From Paulinella micropora (taxonomy: Eukaryota > Cercozoa > Imbricatea > Euglyphida > Paulinellidae), in contig WBZZ01001399.1 in the NCBI GenBank assembly GCA_019918135.1, forward strand, positions 139,501 through 203,500: a DNA stretch of 64,000 nt, given 5' to 3'. Positions 9,415 through 19,386 of the stretch are shown piece after piece (positions within the stretch are counted from its first letter, which is position 1; each line of letters starts with the position of its first letter). A program made the translations under genes and the position numbers. The notes below the pieces were generated by a model, which saw only the letters and a program-made list of their open reading frames with translations, was not told the DNA's origin and ran no database searches.

Positions 9415-9678
9415 CTACATATACTTTTTTACCGCATCTTTGTTTTTAAAATAAGGTTGTTGAATTAAATATTCAAGGTATGGTTTGTCAAACTTAGCAA
9501 CATCTTCAATTTTCATTTTTTTATATTTTCCATATTGTAGAATGGCTTCTTCCTCTTCAATGGGAATTTCTTTCACGCTTTGCAAGCCGTGGCTTTGCAA
9601 TTTTGCTTCGGCTTCGCTCATCGTACCTCCTACGTCGGTAGACAGTATATTATATAAAAATGTATTTATTAAAATCAT
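9415..9678 (-). CDS. ExoX-C/DUF3820-like small protein, copy 2
   Basis: An 87-residue protein whose C-terminal half reads YGKYKKMKIEDVAKFDKPYL and then EYLIQQPYF. This GKYKG...P.Y..WL pattern matches the short domain found at the C-terminus of exodeoxyribonuclease X-like proteins and in small phage and virus proteins (DUF3820 group); function is not known with certainty. It overlaps the upstream paralogue by four bases, giving a two-gene unit transcribed away from the lipase-like gene. Confidence 0.6.
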   Translation of the reverse strand: MILINTFLYNILSTDVGGTMSEAEAKLQSHGLQSVKEIPIEEEEAILQYGKYKKMKIEDVAKFDKPYLEYLIQQPYFKNKDAVKKYM

Positions 9679-9947
9679 AAATACTTTTTCAATTCGTCTT
9701 TATTACTACACCACGGCTGACGAACTAACCATTCAATATACGGCTTATCAATCTTGGCGATGTCTTCTATTTTTTTACCCTTGTATTTCCCGAAATGAAA
9801 CAAGTTTGGTTGAGCATTTCTCATTTCTTCAATTGCTTTTATTTCGTCGTGTATTACCTTTTGGACATCTTCCAACGAGAAGGATTTTTTTTCGCCTTCA
9901 ATGGAAAGTTTTTGGAACTTCTCACACAGTCTTGTTAGGGTGGTCAT
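9675..9947 (-). CDS. ExoX-C/DUF3820-like small protein, copy 1
   Basis: A 90-residue paralogue of the next gene: FGKYKGKKIEDIAKIDKPYI followed by EWLVRQPWC. The two share about half their residues in the last 45 positions and clearly arose by tandem duplication. TATATATACTACCCTACT precedes the ATG, the same promoter type as other genes of the element, here on the minus strand and divergent from the lipase-like gene. Confidence 0.6.
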   Translation of the reverse strand: MTTLTRLCEKFQKLSIEGEKKSFSLEDVQKVIHDEIKAIEEMRNAQPNLFHFGKYKGKKIEDIAKIDKPYIEWLVRQPWCSNKDELKKYL

Positions 9948-10010
9948 AGTAGGGTAGTATATATAGGGTAATATAAAAAAATAAAAAATAATTAATTAAT
10001 AATATACGAA

Positions 10011-10739
10011 ATGTCTCAATGGATTGCCTTCGTAAAGGCTTACTCAGCTAAATATAACATAAGCTATGGGGATGCATTGAAAAAAGCAGGTAAGGCATAC
10101 AGAAGGCAGAAGGGAGGCAGTGCGGAGTTGTCGGAGGATGTCTATTTGTCGCGGTCAGATAGAAAAGGTGCGGACGGATGGAAACCAATCGCAAGCAAAG
10201 AAAAATCAACGGTATATGAAAAAGACGGCAAGGCAATTGTAGCATTTAGAGGTTCGGCAGATAAGCGGGACCTGCTAACAGATGTTGCATTAGTAAAGGG
10301 AGTATTAAAAAGAACACCGAGATACAAAGAAGAGCAGAGGCTGTTTAATGAAGTGATAAAATATGGTAAGGATAACGTAGAGCTGACGGGTCATAGCCTT
10401 GGAGGAACGATAGCGAAAGACCTGAGCCGACAAACGGGTGTAAGGGCTACAACATACAATAAAGGCAGTAGCACGAGAGACCTCATTGAAGGAGTAATTG
10501 ACAGAGTAGCTGTGAAAGTTAATCCAAAAGGGAAGAGGGCAAAGACCGCGAAGCTAACGACAAACTACCGAACAGCATTTGACCCCGTATCGTTAATGGG
10601 TGCTACGGCTGTAAATACTAAGTTAGTGAAGCCAAAAAAAGGAATTCATACAATTAGAAGTTTTAAAGGTAGGGGCAAGCCCCTACAACCCCGCGGTGGG
10701 GTTCGAAAGGGGTTTCCCCTTTCAAAGGCAAAAAAATAA
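10011..10739 (+). CDS. PLV lipase/phospholipase-like alpha/beta hydrolase with virion-targeting N-terminus
   Basis: A 242-residue protein. Residues 1-35 (ending YRRQKGG) form a small helical module of the W..FVK.Y...y.isYgdAl..A type seen on virion proteins of large DNA viruses and PLVs, ending in a Gly-Gly likely cut by the Ulp1-type protease. The rest is a class-3-lipase-like hydrolase: GHSLGG nucleophile elbow, an Asp in FDPVS and a His in IHTI complete a plausible triad. The likely role is membrane disruption at entry. The start follows AATATACGAA by zero bases. The C-terminal tail reads through a three-hairpin repeat. Confidence 0.75.
   Translation: MSQWIAFVKAYSAKYNISYGDALKKAGKAYRRQKGGSAELSEDVYLSRSDRKGADGWKPIASKEKSTVYEKDGKAIVAFRGSADKRDLLTDVALVKGVLKRTPRYKEEQRLFNEVIKYGKDNVELTGHSLGGTIAKDLSRQTGVRATTYNKGSSTRDLIEGVIDRVAVKVNPKGKRAKTAKLTTNYRTAFDPVSLMGATAVNTKLVKPKKGIHTIRSFKGRGKPLQPRGGVRKGFPLSKAKK
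10669..10723. terminator. three-hairpin intergenic repeat, copy 3 (inside the reading frame end)
   Basis: Stems GTAGGGG/CCCCTAC, AACCCC/GGGGTT and GAAAGGGG/CCCCTTTC lie in the same order and orientation as copy 2. Here the unit is translated as the tail of the lipase-like protein (PLQPRGGVRKGFPLS), between convergent genes, so the palindrome appears to have been inserted or kept at a gene end irrespective of coding. Confidence 0.6.
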
Positions 10740-10765
10740 TTTTTTCTTTTTATTGCTTTTTTCGT

Positions 10766-13700
10766 TCAATAACCGAATGGTCTAGTTTCAATCGCATTGT
10801 CTATGATACCTATAATATTTCTTTTAGTGTAAGTAAAGCTGAATATTTTTTCTAAGTATTCGCTCGTTATTTTTTTCTGTTGTTTATCTCTTGTTATCTT
10901 GCTGTTTTCTACTATAACAACTTTACCAGATTTTTCAATTCGTTTAGCAATCAATTTCTCTTCCTGAGTTTTAAGCAACTCTAACAATTCATTCTTGCCG
11001 TTCTCAATAAGGTCGTTGTTTTTAATTCCAAGTCCGCAACTAATGACACTTAACATATTTGGTAAATTTAGTGATTTATTATTTTCATAATTCATACTAA
11101 AGCCTTTTACTTTCATACTTGCTTTGCCGTTATCTAATACATATCCATAACACTTTGGACCGCCTCCGATAAAGGTCGTAATCTTTGCTCCGTGTAGTTC
11201 GTCCGTCCATTCGCCTAACAGCTTACCAGTTTTCACATCTGTTTCGCCTTTCGTTAAGTCTGTTGTGTATATGACACTGTCTGTATCGTGGTATAGAACT
11301 CTGTTGTCTAGTTTGTCCATCATCTCATATAGTCTAATCCTCGCGTGGCAGGTCGTAAATAAAGCAACTACAATATTTGTTTTTACTGGGTCGCTTACCG
11401 CATCCTGTTTAAGGTCATAACTCGCTTCTATTATCTTGTCGTTAATAATGTTTATGTTTATGTTATCAACTGACTTATCGTTCATTAACTTGTATAAGGT
11501 ATCTTTGTCTTTTATCATTTTGTTTTGAGTTTTGTTTTGCTTTTCACCAAACTTGCCCCACAGACTATTCAAGCACAACTTAGCAACCGCTCGCCTTCCG
11601 GGGTTTTCTTCTATTTTGTTTTCGTCCATCTTAATACCCATCTTGACTTCCATACTGTCAATGTAGTTTCTTTTTTGTTCTTCTGTAATACAACCATCAG
11701 GATATCCGCTTGACTCTTGTTTAACCTTTAGGAAAGTTTTTATGTAATCTTTGAAAAGGCTACTGCTCTGCTCCTTCCAATGCCATACCTCATATACCTT
11801 AATCAACTTATAGCCTTTATCTAAAGCCTTGTAGATTTCAGGAGTTGCCCAAGTGCCCGTTATTGCTCGCTCGTTATCGGTGTGCTTACATTCGGTTTTC
11901 TGTTCAGTCATTCCGCACTTGTCGCATAAGTAATACATAAGCTTACCTCTATCCGCCTTAGGTAAAACGGGGTGTAGTAATTTTCTCGGCGGTAGCATCT
12001 TAACCTTAGCCACTCCAAAATATTCTCTGTTTATGATTTTGTTTTTCATAGACAGTCGGTCGTCGTCGTTACTGGGTCTAATGATTTCGTGGTGCCCGCG
12101 TGGAAAAGGGTCGTGATACATAACGGTAGGATACAGAGAGCATATGTCAATGTATTTTGCGTATTCGCTGTTGTGCCGTGCTTTCCAATACAATGTTAGA
12201 GCATCCGTTCTACCTCCAAACATCGCCTCTCGCGGGTTCAGTCCTTCTTGTTCCGTAATTCGTTCGTTCGTATCTTCCGCTAGGCTTTCACTTGTTTTCA
12301 TTAATCTCCATTCACATTCCCAGATAGATACTAGTTTGCTGACTTGTTTGCTTAGTTCTTTTTCTCGTCTCATTGTTGCTTTGTATAGTTCTCCCATCGT
12401 CTTATTCTTCTTAGTGTTAATGGTATTGCCATTGAAGCACTTTGGACATCCGTGCCATAGACATCCGTGAAATTCGTAAGCGGTTTTCGTCTTTTCATCC
12501 CAGCCATCTACGTAAACACGGGATTGCCCTAAGTTAAACATCTTTTCACCACCATTGAATGCGTGTTTGATATCCGTCTTGTCTAACCTGCTTCTGTAAG
12601 CAATCCATTCAACACAAGCCCGAGAGGTAATCCTGTTTTGCTTTTCCGCCTTCAACACAGCAATTGAATTCTCTGGCATAAACTTAGCACGATACAAAGC
12701 CATAACACAACTCGCAATAGTTGTATATTGAAAAGGGTCAATACCGAATTCTAGAAACTGCTTTCTAAAATCCATACATCCCCTTCTCAGAATATTAACA
12801 TCGCTATGACAGTATTCAGCGATTTCCTTCTGCATATCAAATGTGTTGTTTCTTTGGCTTTCATACCGAACACCAATGTGAATTCGTTAATCTTTCATCG
12901 TGTCGTATCCGTAGTGTTTTTTATGAGGCATCACACAACATAATTTTTATTCTTGTCCGTATTGAAGAAGTGAGGAAAGAAACCTTTTTAATCATTCGAA
13001 ATCAGTATTACGATGCTAAGGAACCAGCCGGCATTCATAAGAAACTGATGACTTTCTGTAAGTGTGTTTTGACCTAAGCACAACGTCATTACATTCATTG
13101 CCTTGATAACAGTCGCGATTATGACTGTCAGTTTATCCTTAAGTGGTTAAGAATAAACTGACAGTCACCATCGTCATTTATCAAGCGTAAGATAATGATG
13201 ATGACTTTGAAGAAATACAGCTTACATTGATAGTCATCAATGTTCTTGACTATGCACTGGCTGATTTTCCTAAAACATTCGGATTGAAAGAACTTAAAAA
13301 TGTGTTCTTTCCTCACTTCTTCAATACGGACAAGAATAAAAATTATGTTGTTGATGCTCATGAAAAAACACTACGGATACGACACGATGAAAGATAAAAA
13401 GGGCGACAGTGGTTTCAGTTCCTTACAATTACGGCATTTCGCATATCCGCACTTGTGTTCGTCTTTCCTTCTGTAATTAAGTCCGCACGTAAGACATTTT
13501 GCTTTGATATCGCAGTTCGTTCTCTTGTGGTTATTGAAACAGGCCGTATTTGGAAACTTTCTATTACACGAATAGCAATCAGTCCAATTGCTTCTATCGT
13601 TAATACCCTTACAGTCTTTGGTTTCGCAAATATTACAAGTGGATTCGCAGGCATGTCTCTTTTGAAATCCTCTTAGACATAACTCACAGAAGTTTTCTTT

Positions 13701-14780
13701 ACCTACCATAGACTTCATATTGGTTATCGCATCGTAGTGGTTCTCTGTCTTAAGTATGTAAAGGTTCGTAAGTCGTTTGCCAGCCTCATCAAGTAAATCT
13801 GTCTTATAAACAATCTTGTCAGGGAATTCAACAATAACCAGATTGTATTTAATGTAGTTAGCAAAGGTTTTAATTTCAGTAATACCACACACATCCTGAA
13901 TGACATTCGCTTCTTCGTGTAGTTTCAAAGCAATCTCCTCCTGTATCTTTCGTCCCATCCTTATTACTTTGAATTTTTCGTGTTTTTCTTTTTTTGCTTT
14001 TACTACAACAATTGCTCTGGCTAAGCATATGTTGTCTGTATTATTAATTTGAATTACCCCTTTCTTTTTATATACATCCAACTTATTAATTACCTGAAGC
14101 CTAGTCCCTCCCGTCTGCATTTCAACAGATTTCAAAACGAACCTAAACTTATCTATATTAGATCCCTTTTTGTCTGTATAAAGGCTTTCATTGCTTTGAA
14201 ATAATGCTGACAATCTTTCCAAAACATCTCTGACAGAAATCTGATTAATAGTCTTCAAACCCGTAGATACCGCTCCATAGTAATCTACAAACTTGATACT
14301 CACACTAACAATAATATTTTGCATCTGTCTTTTGATAAAGTCATTTAGTATTATCTCAATGAACTGTAAAATATCATTCATGCTGAAAGAAGTGAAGTTT
14401 CCAGTAAGCTTAACACAATACTGGCTTTCATTAATACCTAGCACGTGCTTCTTTCTATCAACGTGTTTGATTTCGTAGTTCGCATACCGCATTATGTTTT
14501 TCACCTTTTCTTTTCTTTCTCTCACTTTCACTTCAAACTGCGGTTGTTCATCTACTGGTAAGGGTGGTGCTTCTGGCATAGCGTGAAAGTAAACAGCACC
14601 TCTTACTTGGTTCAAGTAATTCTGGGCCGTTGTTGTATCCACCTTATACTTTCTTTTATGCCCCTCAGGTATTATGTAAAGCACATCATGACCCCTGACT
14701 CTTTTGATTTCATAATTAATTTTTTGTTCCCTAAATCTGTCCAACCTATACTGAATACCGTTGTAAGTGTGTGTCTCCAT
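10766..14780 (-). pseudogene. PLV protein-primed DNA polymerase B, fossil
   Basis: The palm motifs are clear: DICSLYP (motif A), LCLNSLWGKFGE (motif B) and YHDTDSVIY (motif C). The upstream part holds a Cys-rich zinc-binding region (CNICETKDC, CGYAKCRNCKEL) as in Polinton-type polymerases, and an N-terminal region of about 340 residues of less certain role. Such enzymes replicate the linear element using a terminal protein. The gene is not whole; it is counted among the breaks and carries an inverted repeat pair in its middle. It is transcribed opposite to the capsid genes, with TATATATACACTGACTAACG before the start. Confidence 0.85.
12894..13394. repeat. inverted repeat pair within the polymerase gene
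   Basis: Two arms of about 90 bp (12,894-12,985 and 13,304-13,394) are near-perfect reverse complements, sharing for example TCGTGTCGTATCCGTAGTG and its complement. A shorter palindrome (TGACTGTCAGTTTAT and its complement) lies near the centre at about 13,120-13,165. A local rearrangement is more likely than a transposon, because no known terminal motif or target duplication is visible. Confidence 0.6.
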
Positions 14781-14904
14781 CGTTAGTCAGTGTATATATA
14801 GGAAAATAAAATTTTCAAAAATAAAAATTAATTATCTCAATTGTCTGCCCCCGCCGTGGTCCGCCGTGTGCTCCCTGTGTCTATATATACGGGGGGCCCT
14901 ATGT

Positions 14905-15384
14905 TTAAATGGAAATTAGGGCGGGGCGGGCGGTGCTGGCGGTGGCTGGCGGGGCGGGCTGTGCTGTGTGCCTGTTTGATTTCATATGTATTGCTTTGCT
15001 ACTTCTATTTATTTCAGCTCCGCATTCGCACTTGAAAGGATTCTTCTTCCAATTCCTTTTCTTTTCTTTTTTGATTTCTTTTGTTTCCTTGTCATAATTA
15101 ACTTTCCATTCATCATACTTTAGTTTTACTTTTTCATCGTAGTATTTTTTTGCTTCTTCCATTGCTTGTTCTTGGTTTCTTCGTTTTCCAATACTAAAAC
15201 TCTTACACATCGTTTGATTTCCTTCTCTCCATTGAATTTTTACTATCGGTCTCTTTTCATTATTCTTTAACATAATACATCCTTTTGAAATTGTAAATCT
15301 ACGGGGTGCTTTGCCCCCCGCGCCCCCTTCGTTGGGGTTGTAGGGGTTTACCCCTACATTTTTTTCAGTGACATCGTTTGTCAT
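14905..15384 (-). CDS. PLV DNA-binding-type protein with C2H2-like finger
   Basis: A 159-residue basic protein. Residues about 40-85 (KRPIVKIQWREG, then a helix-rich stretch) resemble an AP2/integrase-arm type DNA-binding fold. Near the C-terminus FKCECGAEINRSSKAIHMKS and NRH form a CxC...H...H finger common in large DNA viruses. The first 30 residues are translated from a degenerate three-hairpin repeat, so the functional start may be the later Met in the CIMLKNN segment. It may be a regulator; no direct evidence. Confidence 0.5.
   Translation of the reverse strand: MTNDVTEKNVGVNPYNPNEGGAGGKAPRRFTISKGCIMLKNNEKRPIVKIQWREGNQTMCKSFSIGKRRNQEQAMEEAKKYYDEKVKLKYDEWKVNYDKETKEIKKEKKRNWKKNPFKCECGAEINRSSKAIHMKSNRHTAQPAPPATASTARPALISI
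15302..15357. repeat. three-hairpin repeat, degenerate copy 4
   Basis: GTAGGGGTTTACCCCTAC (15,340-15,357) plus two weaker GC-rich arms (CGGGG/CCCCG and CCCC/GGGG). Same module as at 1,447, 3,383 and 10,669, now inside the 5' end of the reading frame at 15,384. Confidence 0.55.
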
Positions 15385-15436
15385 CCTGTTTGTGTCTTTA
15401 AATTTTAACGGTATTATTTTAAATATTAAATTCTAT

Positions 15437-15529
15437 TGCCATTTTGTCCTGTGCGGGCCGAACGGTGTGTGTCCCTGGGGCGGGGGGTGTGTATTGAAAA
15501 AGTGTGCCGAAGTGCGACACTATACTACT
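15437..15529. repeat. 93-bp dispersed repeat, copy 1 (upstream of A1)
   Basis: A segment from TGCCATTTTGTCC to TATACTACT is repeated at 30,248-30,341 with only a few differences, while the flanks are unrelated. It contains GAACGGTGTGTGTCCCTGG and GTGTGCCGAAGTGCGACAC. Copy 1 precedes family-A gene A1, copy 2 precedes SET1, and each lies just after a PLV block. It could be a core promoter or the terminus of a mobile unit. Confidence 0.7.
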
Positions 15530-15669
15530 CAAACAACATAGTACAAATGTTTTCGTGGCATGGCACCAGCCGGCTGGACAGATAGGCCTCATAATCCAAC
15601 CAGACACGAGCGTTTTTCTGCTTTTTTTGTTGAATCTTTTTCTGCTGCCAGACCCAAGAAAAAAAAAGT

Positions 15670-17529
15670 ATGAGCACTCCGGCTCAGGTTAAGACTCACA
15701 AAGAGCAGGAAGTATGTTTTTATTTCAAATCTTGCAATAATGTAGGTGTTCTACGTGCAACAACATGACGCTCCATTACCTCCCCTCTCATTTTCCTTCA
15801 AGCTTCCCCCCTCTTTCGAACATTAAAAAACTTCCCGAAAATTTCTAACAATGAGAACTTCAATGAAATTACCCGCCTTCTCTTGATCCCCCTTTCAACA
15901 GAATTCGATTCAAACGAGCTACCAAAGAGGTGTTCAACTAGTTCAAGTGAGTCTTGCCAACGAAATCCAAAGAAGAGAAAAAAATAGTGGCGAGAACGAT
16001 CGAGACTGTTCGCAAAACCGTCTCGGGGAATTGTTTCTTACGATAAATGGAGCTAAGCCTGAGAAAAAGAACTTCCTGGCATTTTCGAAGGTCACCATTC
16101 CCGATGAGGTGCACAGGCGTTATGACCTGGCTGCGCGTGACCTTGACACTTTGGCGCCAGGGCACTGGTATACTTACAGGGTGGCAAGCTTGACAAAAAT
16201 GACGCCCAGCCTTATGATGATGGTCTCGGGGAGGTCGCGGGAGCGAAAAGAAACAGCAAAGTACAGACCTCATTTCTGGATCCTACAAAAGCAGTCGGAG
16301 GTCAACTCCAAAAAAGAAAGCCAAAAAGAATGACGGAAGCAGCGGGTCCTGTTGACGGAAAAAAGCCTTCGCACGTGGAACCCCCTGCAACGAAGCCCTC
16401 CCCCGAAGCCCCTGCCCCGAAGGCGAAGGCGACGAAGGCGAGGGCCCCTACCAAGAAGCCCAAGAGACGAAAAGCTACTGCTACTACAACATCACCAGCT
16501 ACTACTACTACAACATCAACTACTACCACTACTTCAACATCAACAACTACTACTTCAACATCAACAACTACTACTTCAACATCAACTACTACTACTTCAA
16601 CATCAACTACTACTACCACTTCAACATCAACATCAACTAGTACTACTACTTCAACATCAACTCAACTACTACTACTTCAACATCAACTAGTACTACTACT
16701 ACTTCAACATCAACTACTACTGCATCTACTCCTCCCAAACCACCAACTCCCACACCGCAACCAACGGAATCTGATCTACCATCATGCCCAGATGGAAAGG
16801 TGAGGATCTGGGAGCTGCCCCATACCTTCACGTTTGCTTCCGGCAAGAAATATCAGGACTGGTATACATACATGTACACACATACATCTCCTCCTCTTCT
16901 TCCTCCCTCCTCGTCCTTCCTCCTCCCTCCCCCGCCCCCCCCCCTCTTCCTCCCTCCCTCCTCCCTCTTCCTCCCCCCTCCTCCCTCTTCCTCCCCTCCC
17001 CCCCTCCCTCCCCCAAGATACATACATGCAACATTCATACATACATACATACATACATACTTCTTCTTTTTCTTCTTCTCCTCCTCCTCCTTCTTCTTCT
17101 TCTTCTTCTTCTTCTTCTTCTTCTCCTCCTCCTTCTCCTCCTTCTCCTCCTCCTCCTTCTTCTTCTTCTCCTTCTTCTTCTTCTCCTTCTTCTTCTCTTT
17201 TCTTTTCTTTTCTTTTCTTCTTCTTCTTCTTCTTCTTCTTCTTCTTCTTCTTCTTCTTCTTCTTCTCCTCCTCCTCCTTCTTCTTCTTCTTCTTCTTCTT
17301 CTTCTGCTGCTGCTCTTTTCTTTTCTTCTTCTTCTTCTTCTTCTTCTTCTTCTTCTTCTTCTTCTTCTTCTTCTTCTTCTCTTTTACTGCTAGTACTACT
17401 ACTGCTGTACTACTACTGCTAGTACTACTACTGCTAGTACTACTACTGCTAGTACTACTACTACTGCTGGTGCTACTACTGCTGGTACTACTGCTGCTGC
17501 TACTGCTGCTGCTGCTACTGCTGCTGCTG

Positions 17530-17585
<56 letters not shown>

Positions 17586-18985
17586 GCTACTACTACCACA
17601 CGTATTCTTCTTCTTCTTCCTCTTCCTCTTCTTCTTCTTCTTCTTTCTTATTTCTTTCTTATTTCTTTCTTATTTCTTTCTTATTTCTTTCTTATTTCTT
17701 TCTTATTTCTTTCTTATTTCTTTCTTATTTCTTTCTTATTTTCTTATTTCTTTCTTATTTATTTCTTATTTCTTTCTTATTTCTTTCTTATTTCTTTCTT
17801 ATTTCTTTCTTATTTCTTTCTTATTTCTTTCTTATTTCTTTCTTATTTCTTTCTTATTTCTTTCTTATTTCTTCTTCTTCTTCTTTTCTGTTGTTGTTGT
17901 TGTTGTTGTTCTTCTTCTTCTGCTTCTTCTTCTTCTTTCTTCTTCTTCTTCTTCTTCTTCTTCTTCTCTTTTCTGTTGATGTTATTGCTGTTGCTGTTGT
18001 TGTTGTTGTTGTAACCTGTTGTTGCTGGACTGGGAAACATACATATACACACATACATAGATACATACATACAAACATACAAATAGTCATATATACTTCT
18101 TCTTTTTCTTCTTCTTCTTCTTGTTTTTCTTCTTCTTCTCCTCCTCCTCCTCCTCCTCTTCCTTCTTCTTCTTCTTCTTCTTCTTCTTCTTCTTCTTCTT
18201 CTTGTCTTTTCTGTTGTTGTTGTTGTTGTTGTTGTTGTTTTGCTGCTGTTGTTGCTGTTATTGGGGCGGGGGGAAGCTTGCTATTGAAGCTAACGACGGA
18301 CGACAACAAGGTCCGGGAGGGAGCCTTGGTACTTAACGTCAGGCTGAGCAAGGACCACGATTTTATGTTGGGCCCCAAGACGCAAGTGGAAACCTGCGAA
18401 TATGAAACAGCAAGCGCTCCTGGGTCTCTGTCTCTGTCTGTGTCTCTCTCTCTCTCTTCTCTCCCCCCCCCCCCTCCCTCTCTCCCTCCCCAGTCCCACC
18501 CTGACGCCATCCACTGTCTATTGCAGGCTAGCCTTGATCTTTCTGCCGGATTGGCGCAAAAAGAGTCAAGCCGACAGAAACCGAAGCAAAAATTCCTTCT
18601 GCCTCTCTCGCGCTCTCTCTCTCTCTCTGACAGGTCTCTCTCTCTGTCTCTCTCTCTCGCTCTCTATCTATCTCTCTAATAGTAGTTCTGTCATTGTCTT
18701 CCCCCCCCCCCCTTTTTATTTTTTCTTCTTTTTTTTCTTCTTCCTGTAGTCTCTCTCTCTCCCCCCTCCCCCCCTATCTCTCTCTTTTGTTTGTTGTTAA
18801 TATTGTTGTTATTATTTCTTTATTTGTTGTTAATTTATTCTTTCTTTCCTCAATTTAGGCACCAAACGCTACATCATGGCAGTTCGGGAAGTCGACACCA
18901 CCGGGGACGGGGATGCAGACTCGAAGCATCTGCAGCTGCTCAACTTTTACGTTTTCAACTACAAGCGCTCCGTCTACCTTGGCGA
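15670..18985 (+). CDS. family-A gene A1, spliced, unknown function (interrupted by copia-1)
   Basis: Exons that agree in phase: 15,670-15,711 (MSTPAQVKTHKEQE), 15,902-16,861, about 18,276-18,423, 18,527-18,633 and 18,859-18,985. All junctions are GT-AG. Shared family motifs in order: IPDEVHRRYD, a Thr/Ser linker encoded by an ACT microsatellite, KVRIWELP, TTDDNK, REGALVLNVRL, LPDWRKKSQADRNR, GTKRYIMAV. Copia-1 is inserted at 18,985/18,986 and the exon continues at 57,967. Exon 2 changes reading frame twice: near 16,165, where A2 also changes frame, and inside the microsatellite near 16,665. So A1 may be decaying. I do not recognise a known domain; homology to A2 and A3 is the main evidence that it was a real protein. 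Confidence 0.7.
16862..18275 (+). repeat. microsatellite-filled intron 2 of A1
   Basis: After the GTATAC donor the intron is almost only simple sequence: (CATA)n, (CTT)n, (CTA/CTG)n from about 17,391 to 17,600, a TTTCTTATTTC array from about 17,640 to 17,870, (GTT)n and again (CTT)n. A second CATA patch lies near 18,045. Long frames read through it are phenylalanine, leucine or serine runs and are not genes. The equivalent intron of A2 is also filled with a microsatellite. Confidence 0.8.
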
Positions 18986-19386
18986 CTAAGCAATCATATT
19001 TGCTATATATTTCTACCATATATTTGATATTTGGTCATTTTCACGACATAACATTTACATTTGACCTGATCATATCTATTACCTATTTACATATTGTTTG
19101 CTTATCATATTTATTAGTCGTTACAACAATATTACAATTATTTCATATCTGTTACCGGGTTAATCATATCGGGCTGTACTGTTTCATCACCATAAATTGT
19201 GTTTCTAAACTCAGAACAATATTTATGGTATTTATTGAATCTAGAAAACTTGTGGTATATAAATTAATATCGATTTTGACCATTGATTAAATTTCATTAT
19301 CTTCTCGTAAAACTTTGATCAAAGTACCTCAGCGCGAAACAATTACTCAAGTTTACATCCGGCACTATGTCAGCTGTAACACTTAC
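18986..19386 (+). repeat. copia-1 5' LTR
   Basis: About 401 bp from CTAAGCAATCATATTTG to CAGCTGTAACACTTAC, matching 57,576-57,966 with small length and base differences. The internal region starts with TGGCTATGAAG, a likely primer-binding site position. Confidence 0.85.

Larger units (their letters stand above)
1..15420. mobile_element. Polinton-like virus (PLV) fossil, block 1
   Basis: This is a compact, intron-free, AT-rich gene cluster with the hallmark set of a Polinton-like virus: fibre, A32-type packaging ATPase, Ulp1/adenain-type protease, penton, double jelly-roll major capsid protein, lipase-like hydrolase and protein-primed family B DNA polymerase. The left end runs out of the window. 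The right end lies between the last viral frame (15,384) and the repeat at 15,437. I found no terminal inverted repeat. The element is broken, with roughly three or four breaks in this block, but most frames are still open, which suggests a fairly young insertion. No integrase is present here; a PLV integrase occurs in block 2. Whether the two blocks are one copy or two cannot be decided from this window. Confidence 0.9.

Noticed and set aside
12894-13394. MITE inserted in the polymerase
   Set aside because: Arms look inverted-repeat-like but no target duplication or known terminal motif was found; a local rearrangement is simpler.
16834-17979. Long Phe/Leu/Ser-rich frames, up to 381 codons
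   Set aside because: They are translations of CTT, CTA and TTTC microsatellites inside an A1 intron; several frames are open at once because the repeat period keeps stops out.
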